Shown piece after piece: positions 19,020-29,203 of a stretch of 64,000 nucleotides of DNA. The DNA comes from Bacteroidales bacterium (GTDB taxonomy: Bacteria; Bacteroidota; Bacteroidia; Bacteroidales; Marinilabiliaceae). Location of the stretch: positions 17,198 through 81,197 of the forward strand of contig JAKSLF010000013.1 of assembly GCA_024401355.1 (NCBI GenBank). Reading direction: 5' to 3'. The notes under the pieces were generated by a model that was not told the origin of the DNA, made no database searches, and saw only the letters and a program-made list of their open reading frames with translations. Position numbers and translations under genes: made by a program. How positions within the stretch are numbered: the first letter of the stretch is position 1; each line of letters begins with the position of its first letter.

Positions 19020-20429
19020 TTATTCAACAGTGACATCTATCCAAGTACAGATTCTCACTGATGGATCCTCATCAGCAATCGTGCCACACTTTACACGATA
19101 CGTACCTTTTTTATCAAAAGTTACATTTGCCTTCTGTCCTTTGAACTTGACTCCATTGCCAAAATTCCAGTAGTAATCCTTTGGCGTAATGTTAGTTAGA
19201 TATTTGTTGTCGGCTGTAAATGTAACTTTTTTACCAGCCTTGATTTTTTCAGGAACATGAATATTTACCTGTACAGGTCGGCGTAGCTCCATCGCATATT
19301 CGGCAATAGTGAAAAGTTCTTCACCAGATGTCTTATCGAGAACGCTAAGCGCGATTGTATAGTCTCCCGGACCCTTGAAACAGTGGTCGACCTCAAGGCC
19401 GTCGTGCTGCTGTCCATCGCTGATAGTCCATTTGAAGCTGAACATATCTGGGTCGTAATTTTCAGCAGACTCTTCAAAGAATGTATAGCAATAGTTTTCT
19501 TCAACATATTCGTTCTCTTCATTGAATGTAGGGAACTTCTGCTTGAAGAAGTAAATCTTGTCTTTGCCATGTCGGTTGGATGTGAAATATCCCCAATCTT
19601 CATCGTCACTATAATAGAAGCCGTAATCGTCGCCCATGCTGTTTATCTTGACATCAAAACGGACTGGTTCAGCAAAGCCTGTAGATGTGCGATAGGTATA
19701 ATAGATGTCGAGTTTTTTGCTGTCTTCACGTCCGTTGCTGGCGAAGAATATCTTACCAGAAGGATGAATGAATGGAGACATTTCTGAACCTCGGGTATTG
19801 ATTACACCTCCCATGTTGGTTATCGCTCCCCAACGTCCGTTGACTTTTTCGCAGTAGTAGAGGTCTGTACCACCTTCGCCTCCAGGTACGTCAGAGACAA
19901 AAATCATCAGATTGCCATCCTGTGAATATGTCGGGTAGCCAGCGTTGGCATAGCGCACCTTTACCTCACTTGGAATCCCGTCTGTCTCATCAGCAGTTGA
20001 TGCATAGTCGAAAATTGCAAGCGGAGCTCCCTTGATGGTTGACTCAACTCGGGTGTTCTGCGTTATATGCATCTTGTTGTCGGCGTCAAATGCGACTGCT
20101 GCTTGATTATATGGTCTGTTACTCTTGTCAAGGAAGCTCTTAGGGCGTCCGTTCGGCTTTTTGTCTTTCAGACTGACTGAGTAGAGCTGATAGAGTCGGT
20201 CGAACTCCTGGTTGAAATAGTTTATGACGATATCATTCTTTGCATCTGAAGCAAAGATTAGTACAGAGTCATGGACAACAGGATTGATAGTGGAACTGTT
20301 GCCAAGAAGGTCTATGTTGATAACATCTATATCTTGGGCGAATGCTCCATTGGCGAAAACCAAAGCAGCGGCAATCGTGCCAAGTTGTTTTGCAAATTTC
20401 AATATCGTATTCATTGTATAAATCATCAT
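19020..20429 (-). CDS. PD40 beta-propeller and PKD-domain envelope protein
   Basis: Exported protein of 469 residues (or 464 if the ATG at 20412-20414 is used; both give the signal peptide ILKFAKQLGTIAAALVFANG). Residues about 30-310 form a PD40/TolB-like propeller (GNLMIFVSDVPGGEGGTDLYY and ASNGREDSKKLDIYY blocks). Two PKD-type Ig folds follow (about 330-395 and 400-469; YYWNFGNG is the PKD signature). The propeller part resembles the WD40 region of T9SS protein PorE/SprE partners, but the OmpA domain is missing. It sits 13 bp downstream of porP/sprF; a periplasmic accessory role is inferred. Confidence 0.8.
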   Translation of the reverse strand: MMIYTMNTILKFAKQLGTIAAALVFANGAFAQDIDVINIDLLGNSSTINPVVHDSVLIFASDAKNDIVINYFNQEFDRLYQLYSVSLKDKKPNGRPKSFLDKSNRPYNQAAVAFDADNKMHITQNTRVESTIKGAPLAIFDYASTADETDGIPSEVKVRYANAGYPTYSQDGNLMIFVSDVPGGEGGTDLYYCEKVNGRWGAITNMGGVINTRGSEMSPFIHPSGKIFFASNGREDSKKLDIYYTYRTSTGFAEPVRFDVKINSMGDDYGFYYSDDEDWGYFTSNRHGKDKIYFFKQKFPTFNEENEYVEENYCYTFFEESAENYDPDMFSFKWTISDGQQHDGLEVDHCFKGPGDYTIALSVLDKTSGEELFTIAEYAMELRRPVQVNIHVPEKIKAGKKVTFTADNKYLTNITPKDYYWNFGNGVKFKGQKANVTFDKKGTYRVKCGTIADEDPSVRICTWIDVTVE

Positions 20430-20442
20430 AACCCATTAAACA

Positions 20443-21363
20443 TTAGAAGAAACGAGGATTTACTGTTTTTACCTTATATACTAGGTCGTACTGGATAGAA
20501 ATCTCGTGTGAGCCGCGGCTATATCCACTCAAGTCTCCTGTTGTAACGCCATAGTTGTAGGCAATGCGCATCTGTGGCAATGCTTGTACTGCAACGCCAG
20601 CGCTTATTTCGTTTTTTGTGCTGTATGAACCGTCGACCCAAATGAAATCCTTCCAGATGACACTGAGGGTGCCAGTGACGTCTGCTTCATATTTCTTGCT
20701 GTATGAAGCCATGACTGATGGCTGAACTTTTATCTGGCCATTGCCTATGAGTCCACCGCCTGTCGCAATGTATTGAGCATCGGCAGGAGCGAATTCAGCA
20801 TCAACACGATCAAATTCATCGCTAATGAAGAGTGATGTTGCTGAGAGTCCAAAGAAGAATCTCTGGTTATAGACAGATGCACCGAAGCCAAGAAGAGGAG
20901 TCGTGTTACTAGTGTTTTCAGCAAAAACATCATCTCCCTCATCGATAAGTTTGACTTTAGTCCAGTCAGTACTTCTTATTGACACACCAGGAAGAAGTGC
21001 CAGTCCAACCCATGTGTTCTTGGCTACGTTGAAACGATAACCTAAGGCCAATTCAATACCTGTATTGGATGCCTGATGTATCTGTTGGTTCCATCCTTGT
21101 AGACCAATGATTATGTTCTCCTTTTTTAGAGGTGTGTGGCAACTGAACAGGATGCTTGTTGGTGTGTTCTCGATGCCAGTCCACTGCTTTCGCCAGCTAC
21201 CAAAGAATGTCAATCCTTCACGGCTACCTGCAAACGCAGGATTTATAGCAAATTGGTTGTGGATGTATTGTCCGACAATCAAATCGTTCTGCGCCTTGGC
21301 ATTACTTGTGTTCGCAAAAAGGGCAAGTACGACAAGTAGAATTGTTGATATTAATTTTTTCAT
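20443..21363 (-). CDS. PorP/SprF-family type IX secretion outer-membrane protein
   Basis: A 306-residue outer-membrane beta-barrel with signal peptide ending SNAKAQ. The family signature is present at residues about 25-50: DLIVGQYIHNQFAINPAFAG, followed by GLTFFGSWRKQW. PorP/SprF proteins are needed for export or surface attachment of their partner type B-sorted protein (SprB in Flavobacterium). The ATG shares one base with the stop of the type B protein gene (TGATG), so the two are translationally coupled, which fits a cognate pair. A GTG one codon upstream is a possible alternative start. Confidence 0.92.
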   Translation of the reverse strand: MKKLISTILLVVLALFANTSNAKAQNDLIVGQYIHNQFAINPAFAGSREGLTFFGSWRKQWTGIENTPTSILFSCHTPLKKENIIIGLQGWNQQIHQASNTGIELALGYRFNVAKNTWVGLALLPGVSIRSTDWTKVKLIDEGDDVFAENTSNTTPLLGFGASVYNQRFFFGLSATSLFISDEFDRVDAEFAPADAQYIATGGGLIGNGQIKVQPSVMASYSKKYEADVTGTLSVIWKDFIWVDGSYSTKNEISAGVAVQALPQMRIAYNYGVTTGDLSGYSRGSHEISIQYDLVYKVKTVNPRFF

Positions 21364-22958
21364 CACTTCTTGTTTCTCTTAATCACCAAAGTGGCCTTAG
21401 TAGTCTTAATACCATCGCCTTCGAATATGTACACGTAATAGCCATCTTCAAGACCTTCAGCATTCCAATCATTGCGATAATTATCCTGCTCGAAAACAAT
21501 CTTACCCTTAGGGTCATAGACAGCAACATGATTCTCGTCTGGGATGCCTTGAATAACCAGGTAGTCGTTCTTGCCATCGATATTAGGACTGAATCCATTA
21601 GGTGCGTTCACAGGGGCATAAGTGTTGACATATTGTCGAATAGTTACTTCACAATCCTTATGGTCCTCCATCTGGTTAATCTCAGTATAGTCGATAGCCA
21701 ATAGACCGGTTTTGTTTGTCGAGAAGTAATATTCGGCTGAATTGCCATTGAGGCGTGTACGTTCCTTGCTGATGATGTTGTCTACTTTTACCTTACTATT
21801 ATAGTGACGGTGGAAGATTTCGGCAACTTCGTAGCGGAATGTTGTGCCCATGTCAGACATTACCCTTGATATCATGACTTCACGTCCCTCTATCTCGGTG
21901 GTGTCGACAGGTGCTGTGATTATAGGTTTGCGGTCAATAACTGTTATTGTACCACTGATTCCGTCATCATGAGTCTCACATCCGTTTTTGTCAGAGATGA
22001 GTTTAATTGTAATGTCTCCTGCTACTCTTGAATGTATGGTCTGGCTTGTTGTTCCAATAGGCAAATCGGTATATTTCTCTCCATTTGATAGGGTGACAGC
22101 AAACGGACCATTGCCTTCAAGTGTGACGTCACCCATGAATTCGAATGCCGGATCGTCTGTGAGTGCCGAACAAATGTATTGAGCCTCGAGTCCAGTTTCT
22201 TCATCATCGTTCAGTACGATTGATCCCTTAGGTGCCTTCTTGAAATTAAAGGTACGGCTGTCCTCACTCTTGCAAAGTCCATCAGGACCTGTTGTCTCAA
22301 CAAGATAAATTGTCTCTGAACGTTCCGACTGGGTGTTGAGTTTCATGGTCGCTATGCGTTCGTCCTTGTTCTCTAGGTCGATGTTGGCTCCTGCTGACCA
22401 GTGGTAGCTCGATATGTCTGACCAGCGTCCGTCGGCTTCAAGGGTGTGAGTGTAACCGCAGATATCATCAGATACTGGAGAAATTATTTCTGCTTTTGGA
22501 ATGCCCCAGACGTGGACGGTAAGTGTATCCAGGTTTCTATGCACCGTCTCGAAATCATCATGTCTCAATCCAAGTACGTATTGATAAACTACGTGTTTGC
22601 CTTCTGGGTCGTTCTTTACGTCTGCCTCTTCTGGTACCTGCAGGCTCACGCTTTTGCCATAGCCGTTATTGTCGAGTTTGCCAGCTTCTACTTTGATGTT
22701 TTCGGTTTTTATCTCCTTGCCGTTGATGATGGTCGTACAAGGTACCTCGCAGTTTTCGGCTTTGTTGAGTTTTATCTTTACGTCAAAAGAAATTTGACCG
22801 TGGCCACATATTACTGTGTCGGGCTTTGATACCAATTTGAGTGGCTTGTCGTTGTCAGCCATTGCCATGTTGCAAGATGCTGCTACGGCAAAGATGACTG
22901 CAAATGCGTTGCGCAGTCTTTTGGCGCTTGGAAATATGGTATTAAAATAATTGTTCAT
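21363..22958 (-). CDS. secreted protein with T9SS type B sorting domain
   Basis: Exported protein of 531 residues. Signal peptide: AKRLRNAFAVIFAVAASCNM, ending near AMA. Several Ig-like modules follow (about 40-430). The final 85 residues are a gliding-motility-type (type B) C-terminal domain: APNGFSPNIDGKNDYLVIQG, then VAVYDPKGKIVFEQ, then GLEDGYYVYIFEGDG and a Lys-rich end. The ATG at 22956-22958 is chosen over an open frame reaching 23240 because it gives the signal peptide and because a good promoter (23028-23059) lies inside that longer frame. First gene of the T9SS operon; probable SprF-dependent surface protein. Confidence 0.87.
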   Translation of the reverse strand: MNNYFNTIFPSAKRLRNAFAVIFAVAASCNMAMADNDKPLKLVSKPDTVICGHGQISFDVKIKLNKAENCEVPCTTIINGKEIKTENIKVEAGKLDNNGYGKSVSLQVPEEADVKNDPEGKHVVYQYVLGLRHDDFETVHRNLDTLTVHVWGIPKAEIISPVSDDICGYTHTLEADGRWSDISSYHWSAGANIDLENKDERIATMKLNTQSERSETIYLVETTGPDGLCKSEDSRTFNFKKAPKGSIVLNDDEETGLEAQYICSALTDDPAFEFMGDVTLEGNGPFAVTLSNGEKYTDLPIGTTSQTIHSRVAGDITIKLISDKNGCETHDDGISGTITVIDRKPIITAPVDTTEIEGREVMISRVMSDMGTTFRYEVAEIFHRHYNSKVKVDNIISKERTRLNGNSAEYYFSTNKTGLLAIDYTEINQMEDHKDCEVTIRQYVNTYAPVNAPNGFSPNIDGKNDYLVIQGIPDENHVAVYDPKGKIVFEQDNYRNDWNAEGLEDGYYVYIFEGDGIKTTKATLVIKRNKK

Positions 22959-23027
22959 TGATACACTGCAAAATGTTTGTCCGTTTAGGTAGATGATTAC
23001 CGATACGGAAATATCTTGTTGAATACG

Positions 23028-23059
23028 CAAAAATAGTGATTTAAGCAAAACACTCCAAA
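23028..23059 (-). promoter_or_regulatory. promoter of the T9SS type B / porP operon
   Basis: On the minus strand: -33 TTTG (23056-23059), 20-bp spacer, -7 box TATTTTTG (23028-23035), matching TTTG-N19-21-TAnnTTTG. Transcription would start near 23021, leaving a leader of about 60 bases before the ATG at 22958. Confidence 0.65.
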
Positions 23060-23074
23060 AAAATAGAGATATTA

Positions 23075-23108
23075 TTTGTTTTGAGTCTATAAAAAGGGTG
23101 TATATTTG
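23075..23108 (+). promoter_or_regulatory. promoter of dgt
   Basis: The -7 box TATATTTG is at 23101-23108. TTTG occurs at 23075-23078 (spacer 22) and 23080-23083 (spacer 17). The predicted start of transcription, near 23115, lies after an in-frame GTG at 23108 and so favours the ATG at 23129 as the dgt start. It is divergent from the T9SS promoter. Confidence 0.6.
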
Positions 23109-23128
23109 TGGTACTAAAACGAAAGACG

Positions 23129-24451
23129 ATGAATTGGAAGGATCTATTGATACCTCAAAGGACTGGACAGTCCATTGATAACATAAACCACCGCAGAACT
23201 GAGTTTCAAAGAGACTATGACCGTTTGATCTTTTCGGCACCGTTCAGGCGCATGCAGAACAAGACACAGGTTTTCCCTCTTCCAGGTGCTGTGTTCGTGC
23301 ACAACAGGTTGACACATAGTCTTGAAGTGTCGAGTGTCGGACGTTCGCTTGGTAATATTATTGGTGCCAAAATAGTGGAAAGTGGCGAGGCTGATGAAAA
23401 TAAGTATGTTGAAGAGATTGGTTCCATTGTCGCTTCAGCTTGCTTGGCTCATGATATGGGTAATCCGCCTTTTGGCCATTCGGGCGAAAGTGCCATTTCT
23501 CACTTCTTTACCAATGGTGCCGGACAGGAATATCTCAAGGATATGAACGAACTTGAGCAGTCCGATCTTATTAATTTTGACGGTAACGCTAATGCTTTCA
23601 GACTACTGACTCACTCGTTCAACGGACGCCGTGATGGCGGTTTCGCCTTGACTTTTCCGACGGTAGCATCTATAATTAAATATCCTCGTTCGTCACAAGG
23701 TTATAAAAAGATAGGCTACTTCCAGCAAGATAAGGCTTCTTTTGACTATATCATGCAGCGTCTCAACATTCCCAAAGCACCCGAAGGACTTGGCTTGGAA
23801 TATGTACGCTATCCGCTTGTCTATCTTGTCGAGGCGGCCGACGATATCTGCTACCAGATAATGGACATCGAGGACGCCTATAAGCTTGGTATCCTATTCT
23901 ACGATGAGACTCGCGAACTGCTGATGTCTTTCTATGACAAGGTAGAGGACAGAGAAGTCTATGACCGTCTTGACGAGGTTTGCAAAATGGTTACAGACCG
24001 TCATGAACAGGTGGCTTACATCCGTTCGAAGGTCATAGGTCGCCTTGTTGAACGGTGTTCGCAGATTTTCTGGGAAAACCGTGAAGCTATCTTGACCGGC
24101 ACATACAAAAACACACTTATCAAAGATCTTCCTCCGACTGAATCGGCTGCAATGGAGGCAGTAAAGAAACTGTCTGTCAATCGTATCTATAGACACCAGT
24201 CTGTACTTGAAATCGAACTTTCCGGTTTTACGATAATTGGTTCTCTGCTTGAAGTGTTCATTGAAGCGATGAAGAACCCTTCGTTGTATTATTCTAAACT
24301 TCTCAGTCCTTACGTACCAGATCAGTATAAGGTAGGTAAAGATGCTTCGACCTACGATAAACTGCTGTCGGTGGTGGACATGATTTCCGGAATGACCGAC
24401 CTTTATGCCCTTGACTTATTTAAGAAAATCAAGGGCATCGGAATAGGCTAG
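23129..24451 (+). CDS. dgt: dGTP triphosphohydrolase (HD superfamily)
   Basis: Hydrolyses dNTPs, classically dGTP to deoxyguanosine and triphosphate, and so affects nucleotide pools. The 440-residue product has the family N-terminus FRRMQNKTQVFPL (about 36), the HD-domain metal ligands THSLEVSSVGRSLG (about 61) and CLAHDMGNPPFGHSGE (about 109), and VEAADDICYQIMDIEDA (about 236). It converges on parC with 17 bp between stop codons and no obvious terminator. Confidence 0.94.
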   Translation: MNWKDLLIPQRTGQSIDNINHRRTEFQRDYDRLIFSAPFRRMQNKTQVFPLPGAVFVHNRLTHSLEVSSVGRSLGNIIGAKIVESGEADENKYVEEIGSIVASACLAHDMGNPPFGHSGESAISHFFTNGAGQEYLKDMNELEQSDLINFDGNANAFRLLTHSFNGRRDGGFALTFPTVASIIKYPRSSQGYKKIGYFQQDKASFDYIMQRLNIPKAPEGLGLEYVRYPLVYLVEAADDICYQIMDIEDAYKLGILFYDETRELLMSFYDKVEDREVYDRLDEVCKMVTDRHEQVAYIRSKVIGRLVERCSQIFWENREAILTGTYKNTLIKDLPPTESAAMEAVKKLSVNRIYRHQSVLEIELSGFTIIGSLLEVFIEAMKNPSLYYSKLLSPYVPDQYKVGKDASTYDKLLSVVDMISGMTDLYALDLFKKIKGIGIG

Positions 24452-24468
24452 TCTATGTCTTTAACTCT

Positions 24469-27135
24469 TTAGAAGAGTGTTCTCTCTGTTGGTGTAGAGT
24501 CTTCTTTGTCGTTGTCTGGTTCCTCTTCAACGACAGGCTCTTCACGTACTGTTGGGATGAGCGGCTCGAGTTCGACAATTTTGCTTACGTCGAATGTTGT
24601 GAGTCGCTTGCCCTTGGCTTTGACGCTCTTTTCTCCTATGAAGTCCATTGCGTCTACTTCCTCTTTGTTTCGCCACTTGTCGGTGCCACCATAGGTTATT
24701 TCGATGCGTGCATGGTCTTCATCAGAGAATAGTATCATCTTCGATTTCGGTGCCTCGCTAATCATGAGCTGTGGCTTCTTCTCTGGTTCGAGCTTGAAGC
24801 GCTTGAGGTAGTACGACTTCTGTTCTCCGTCATAGTAGACTACTGACCATGTCTTGCGTTGGTCATACTTCTCTATGCGTAGTATGTTGTCTTCGAAGTG
24901 TTGTTCAAAGTCATAGCCTGTAGTGATGGCCTCGCCTTTGTTGTTGATGATAAGGATGAGGTCGTCGGCTCCGAATTCACCGAGAAGCTGTCCATGTCCG
25001 TCTGGATTGAGTCGGAGTGTTTCTGGCTCAAACCATACTTTGCGTCCGCCCAATGTTGAACCACCCTTGTGCTTCAAGACTACTTTGTGTACTTCGTGCT
25101 TTGAGAGCACGTTGCCTCGTGCAGCACGTCCCTTGACCATCAGTTCGGCCATGTTGTAGTCAAATACAAGGTTCTTCATCTTCAGTTTTGGCTTGAGGAG
25201 TACTTTGAGCACTTCGCTCTCTCCATTAGGGTTGGCGCTGAAGTAGAATAGTTTCGACTTCTTGTGTTCGGTGATGAAGTAGTATTCTTTGTCACGTGTG
25301 ATACCTGTGACTGCAAATCGCTTGACGAATGTAGTTCCAGTTTCACCATCCAGATATGCGGCGTGGTATATCGTTCGGTTGTCGTTTTTCTTGAATATGG
25401 CGATATGGATTACACCTGTGCCAACGTTGAGCTTTGTGTCAATCTTCTTGACTACGAAACGTCCGTCTTCATAGAAGAGTATGACGTCGTCAATGTCTGA
25501 GCAGTCGCAGATAAAGTCGCCCTTCTTAAGTCCATATCCCATGAAGCCGTCTTCGCGATCAAGGTAGAGTTTTGCGTTACGTACTGCAACTTTGGTCGAA
25601 TCGATGTTGTCAAACGAACGTATCTCGGTGAGACGTGGATGGTCTTTGCCATACTGCTTCTTGATGCGCTTGAAGTAGGCTATCGAGTAGTCGATGATAT
25701 GCTCGATGTCGTTCTTCACTCGCTCCATCTCCTCTTTGAGTGCAACAAGTTTCTCTTCTGCTGCGTCTGAGTTGAAACGAAGGATGCGCGCCATCTTGAT
25801 GTCAAGAAGGTGAAGAATGTCTTCCTTGGTTACTGCACGGATAAACTGAGGATAGTATGGTGTCAGTCGCTCGTCGATATACTCACATGCTTCGTCGTTG
25901 TTGTGAGCCTCTTCGAATCTCTTGTCCTTATATATACGCTCTTCGATGAATATCTTTTCGAGCGAGAGCATGTGCCACTGGTGTTCCAGCTCGTTGAGCT
26001 TTATTTCAAGTTCCTGCTTGAGAAGATCTACGGTCTGGTCTGCGTTGTGCTTGAGAATTTCGCTGACACCCATGAAGTGAGGTTTGTTCTCATAGATGAC
26101 GCAGGCGTTTGGCGAGATGTTGAGCTCGCAGTCGGTGAACGCATAGAGCGCATCGATTGTCTTGTCTGGCGAAGCACCTGGTGGAAGTGTTATGACGATG
26201 TTTGCCGTTGCGGCGGTCTTGTCATCTATCTTCTTTATCTTGATTTTCTTCTCGTTGACTTTTAGTATTGAGTCGATGAGCGATTCTGTTGTCTTGCTGA
26301 ATGGTATCTCTGTTATTGCAAGTGTCTTGGCGTCAATCTTGTTGATCTTAGCACGTACACGTACTACACCACCACGCAGTCCGTCGTTGTAGCGCGATAC
26401 ATCGATAGAACCACCTGTAGGGAAGTCTGGATATAGTTCGAACGACTCTCCCTTGAGATATGCGATAGATGCGTCGATAAGCTCGTTGAAGTTGTGAGGC
26501 AGAATCTTTGAAGCAAGACCTACGGCAATACCTTCAACGCCCTGTGCAAGAAGCAGAGGAAACTTAACTGGTAGAGTGACTGGCTCTTCGTTTCGTCCAT
26601 CGTACGACTGTTTCCAGATGGTAGTCTTAGGGTTAAAGACAACATCGAGAGCAAACTTAGTAAGTCGCGCTTCTATATATCGTCCAGCAGCAGCATCGTC
26701 GCCTGTGAGTATGTTACCCCAGTTACCCTGAGTGTCGACAAGTAGTTCCTTTTGTCCAAGACCGACGAGAGCTTCTTTGATTGATGCATCACCATGAGGG
26801 TGAAACTGCATGGTGTGACCCACGATGTTTGCTACTTTGTTGAAGCGTCCGTCCTCCATGCGGTTCATCGAGTGGAGCACACGTCGTTGTACTGGCTTCA
26901 GACCATCGTTGAGATGTGGCACGGCTCGTTCGAGAATAACGTAAGAGGCATAGTCGAGAAACCACGATTTGAACATGCCGTGGAGCTGGCTGTGCTTTAC
27001 AATCTCGTCGTTCCACAATGGAGCAAGACCGTCATCTTCGACAATGTCATCAGTATTGTCGTCAAGTGGAGTGTTCTCGTCAAGGCTTTCGCTGTTTTCG
27101 AGTTCGTCCTGGCTGTCATTTATCTCGTCGCTCAT
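24469..27135 (-). CDS. parC: DNA topoisomerase IV subunit A
   Basis: Breakage-reunion subunit of a type IIA topoisomerase that decatenates daughter chromosomes. Residues about 45-490 form the catalytic core: HLNDGLKPVQRR, then GHTMQFHPHGDASI (the quinolone-determining region), with the active-site Tyr in AAGRYIEARL (about 165). The rest is coiled coil and a C-terminal beta-pinwheel. Extra acidic tails occur at both ends (EDDGLAP near the start; EEEPDNDKEDS near the end). Length 888 is normal for the Bacteroidetes ParC form. It lies 37 bp downstream of parE in the same operon. Confidence 0.93.
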   Translation of the reverse strand: MSDEINDSQDELENSESLDENTPLDDNTDDIVEDDGLAPLWNDEIVKHSQLHGMFKSWFLDYASYVILERAVPHLNDGLKPVQRRVLHSMNRMEDGRFNKVANIVGHTMQFHPHGDASIKEALVGLGQKELLVDTQGNWGNILTGDDAAAGRYIEARLTKFALDVVFNPKTTIWKQSYDGRNEEPVTLPVKFPLLLAQGVEGIAVGLASKILPHNFNELIDASIAYLKGESFELYPDFPTGGSIDVSRYNDGLRGGVVRVRAKINKIDAKTLAITEIPFSKTTESLIDSILKVNEKKIKIKKIDDKTAATANIVITLPPGASPDKTIDALYAFTDCELNISPNACVIYENKPHFMGVSEILKHNADQTVDLLKQELEIKLNELEHQWHMLSLEKIFIEERIYKDKRFEEAHNNDEACEYIDERLTPYYPQFIRAVTKEDILHLLDIKMARILRFNSDAAEEKLVALKEEMERVKNDIEHIIDYSIAYFKRIKKQYGKDHPRLTEIRSFDNIDSTKVAVRNAKLYLDREDGFMGYGLKKGDFICDCSDIDDVILFYEDGRFVVKKIDTKLNVGTGVIHIAIFKKNDNRTIYHAAYLDGETGTTFVKRFAVTGITRDKEYYFITEHKKSKLFYFSANPNGESEVLKVLLKPKLKMKNLVFDYNMAELMVKGRAARGNVLSKHEVHKVVLKHKGGSTLGGRKVWFEPETLRLNPDGHGQLLGEFGADDLILIINNKGEAITTGYDFEQHFEDNILRIEKYDQRKTWSVVYYDGEQKSYYLKRFKLEPEKKPQLMISEAPKSKMILFSDEDHARIEITYGGTDKWRNKEEVDAMDFIGEKSVKAKGKRLTTFDVSKIVELEPLIPTVREEPVVEEEPDNDKEDSTPTERTLF

Positions 27136-27172
27136 GGTGAGTGGTTATTATCGGTTGTTGGAAATCATTTTA

Positions 27173-29083
27173 TTAATCGTATTGCTCTTCTTCGACAAGG
27201 TCTTCTTCGACCACGAGGTTGTCGATGATGAAATGCTGGCGTGAGGATGTATTCTTGCCCATGTAGAATTCCAGAAGTTCCTTGACAGCATCGTCCTTCT
27301 TCATGTTGACAGGACTGAGTCGCATGTTTTCATTGATGAATTCACGGAACTCCTCCCAGTTGATTTCACCGAGACCCTTGAATCGTGTGATCTCTGGTTT
27401 CGCACCAAGTTTCGATATGGCCTTGTCTCGTTCCTCCTCTGAGTAGCAATAGATTGTCTTCTGTTTGTTGCGGACGCGGAAAAGCGGCGTTTCGAGAATG
27501 AAGAGGTGACCGTTGCGGATTACTTCAGGGAAGAACTGTAGGAAGAATGTGATGACGAGCAGACGGATGTGCATTCCGTCGACATCGGCATCGGTTGCTA
27601 CGATTACCTTATTATAACGTAGATTGTCAATTCCTTCCTCAATGTCCAGAGCTGCCTGCAAGAGGTAGAACTCCTCGTTCTTGTATACGATGTCTCGCTT
27701 GAGTCCGAATGTATTGAGCGGTTTACCACGAAGTGAAAATACCGCCTGAGTGTTTGCATCGCGAGCCTTGGTGATAGAACCCGATGCAGAGTCTCCCTCG
27801 GTGATGAAGATGCATGTGTCTTCTTTAAGGTCGCTGTTCGACGTGTAGTGTAGCGTGCAGTCACGCAGCTTCTTGTTGTGGAGGTTGGCCTTCTTGGCCT
27901 TCTCACGAGCTTGCTTCTGAATGCCGCTGATGGCTTTGCGCTCGCTTTCCGAGTCTTTTATCTTGTCTTGTAAAGCCCTGGCAGTCTCCGGATTACGATG
28001 CAGGTAGTTGTCTAGTTGCTCGGTGACAAAGTCAAGCATGAACTGACGGATTGTGACACCGGCAAGTGGATTGTCTTGTGCATCTGAAGGTGCCATCTCC
28101 TTCGAGCCGAGTTTTGTTTTTGTCTGGCTCTCGAAAATTGGTTCCTGTACCTTTATAGAGACAACTGCTGTGATGCCTGAACGTATGTCGTTGACGTCAA
28201 AGTCTTTCCCGTAGAACTCACGGACGGTTTTGACGATTGCTTCTTTGAATGCGATGAGGTGTGTGCCACCCTGTGTTGTGTTCTGGCTGTTGGCGAATGA
28301 GTAGTACTCCTCGCCATAATGGTTGGCGTGAGTGATAGCTAGTTCCAGGTCGTCACATTCTAGGTGAATGATTGGATAGACCGCATCGTCACTCATGTTC
28401 TGCTGAAGGAGGTCCACAACTCCATTGTCGCTCTTGTATGTCTCACCATTGAAGACGAGCGAGAGTCCACGGTTAAGGTATGAGTAGTTCTTCATCATTT
28501 TGATGATGAAGTCATCGTTGTACTGATAGTTTTCGAAAAGGGTAGCGTCTGGGTCAAATGATACGCGCGTTCCATTCTTCTCCTTGGTTGGCTCGATGTC
28601 ATATTCTTTGACAACAACACCTTTTGAGAATTCCACTCTTTTCTTCTGTCCATCGCGGATTGCCTCGACAACGCATGAAGTAGAAAGAGCGTTTACGGCC
28701 TTGATACCCACACCGTTAAGACCTATTGACTTCTTGAAGGCCGAACTGTCATACTTGCCACCTGTATTCATCTTTGAGACTACATCGACAACCTTGCCCA
28801 ATGGTATTCCACGACCATAGTCACGTACAGAAACACGGGCATGATCCGTTATGGTCACTTCAATCTTGTTGCCGAATCCCATCATGAATTCGTCGATTGA
28901 GTTGTCCATTACCTCCTTGAGAAGCACGTAGATACCATCGTTATCGTATGTACCATCGCCAAGTCGTCCGATGTACATTCCAGGACGATGACGTATGTGT
29001 TCATACCATTCGAGGGTTACGATATTGCTTTCGTCGTATGATGCGTTGGTCTTGTTGCCAGTGAGGTCTAATTCGTCAGCCAT
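27173..29083 (-). CDS. parE: DNA topoisomerase IV subunit B
   Basis: ATPase subunit of topoisomerase IV, 636 residues. GHKL ATP-binding motifs: [10 protein letters not shown] (about 58), [10 protein letters not shown] (about 92) and [14 protein letters not shown] (about 122). Toprim motifs: [10 protein letters not shown] (about 424), RGKPLN (about 452) and [13 protein letters not shown] (about 495). A Shine-Dalgarno-like AGGAGAAAG precedes the ATG by about 8 bases. It forms a parE-parC operon with its own -7 box upstream. Confidence 0.95.
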   Translation of the reverse strand: MADELDLTGNKTNASYDESNIVTLEWYEHIRHRPGMYIGRLGDGTYDNDGIYVLLKEVMDNSIDEFMMGFGNKIEVTITDHARVSVRDYGRGIPLGKVVDVVSKMNTGGKYDSSAFKKSIGLNGVGIKAVNALSTSCVVEAIRDGQKKRVEFSKGVVVKEYDIEPTKEKNGTRVSFDPDATLFENYQYNDDFIIKMMKNYSYLNRGLSLVFNGETYKSDNGVVDLLQQNMSDDAVYPIIHLECDDLELAITHANHYGEEYYSFANSQNTTQGGTHLIAFKEAIVKTVREFYGKDFDVNDIRSGITAVVSIKVQEPIFESQTKTKLGSKEMAPSDAQDNPLAGVTIRQFMLDFVTEQLDNYLHRNPETARALQDKIKDSESERKAISGIQKQAREKAKKANLHNKKLRDCTLHYTSNSDLKEDTCIFITEGDSASGSITKARDANTQAVFSLRGKPLNTFGLKRDIVYKNEEFYLLQAALDIEEGIDNLRYNKVIVATDADVDGMHIRLLVITFFLQFFPEVIRNGHLFILETPLFRVRNKQKTIYCYSEEERDKAISKLGAKPEITRFKGLGEINWEEFREFINENMRLSPVNMKKDDAVKELLEFYMGKNTSSRQHFIIDNLVVEEDLVEEEQYD

Positions 29084-29122
29084 AACTTACTTTCTCCTAA
29101 AATAACTGCGTATATTCTGACG

Positions 29123-29130
29123 CAAAGATA
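29123..29130 (-). promoter_or_regulatory. -7 box of the parE-parC promoter
   Basis: TATCTTTG on the minus strand, 40 bp before the parE ATG, a perfect TAnnTTTG. No TTTG box is visible at the expected distance. Confidence 0.5.
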
Positions 29131-29203
29131 ACGAATTTTTTACTTTATTAATACTCCTCACGAAAATATTTTCGTATCGCGAGCCGTTGCTCTCATGTTA
29201 TGC

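Noticed and set aside
22959-23240. Longer N-terminus for the type B sorted protein
   Set aside because: The extension lacks signal-peptide character and overlaps the promoters at 23028-23108 and the divergent dgt start.
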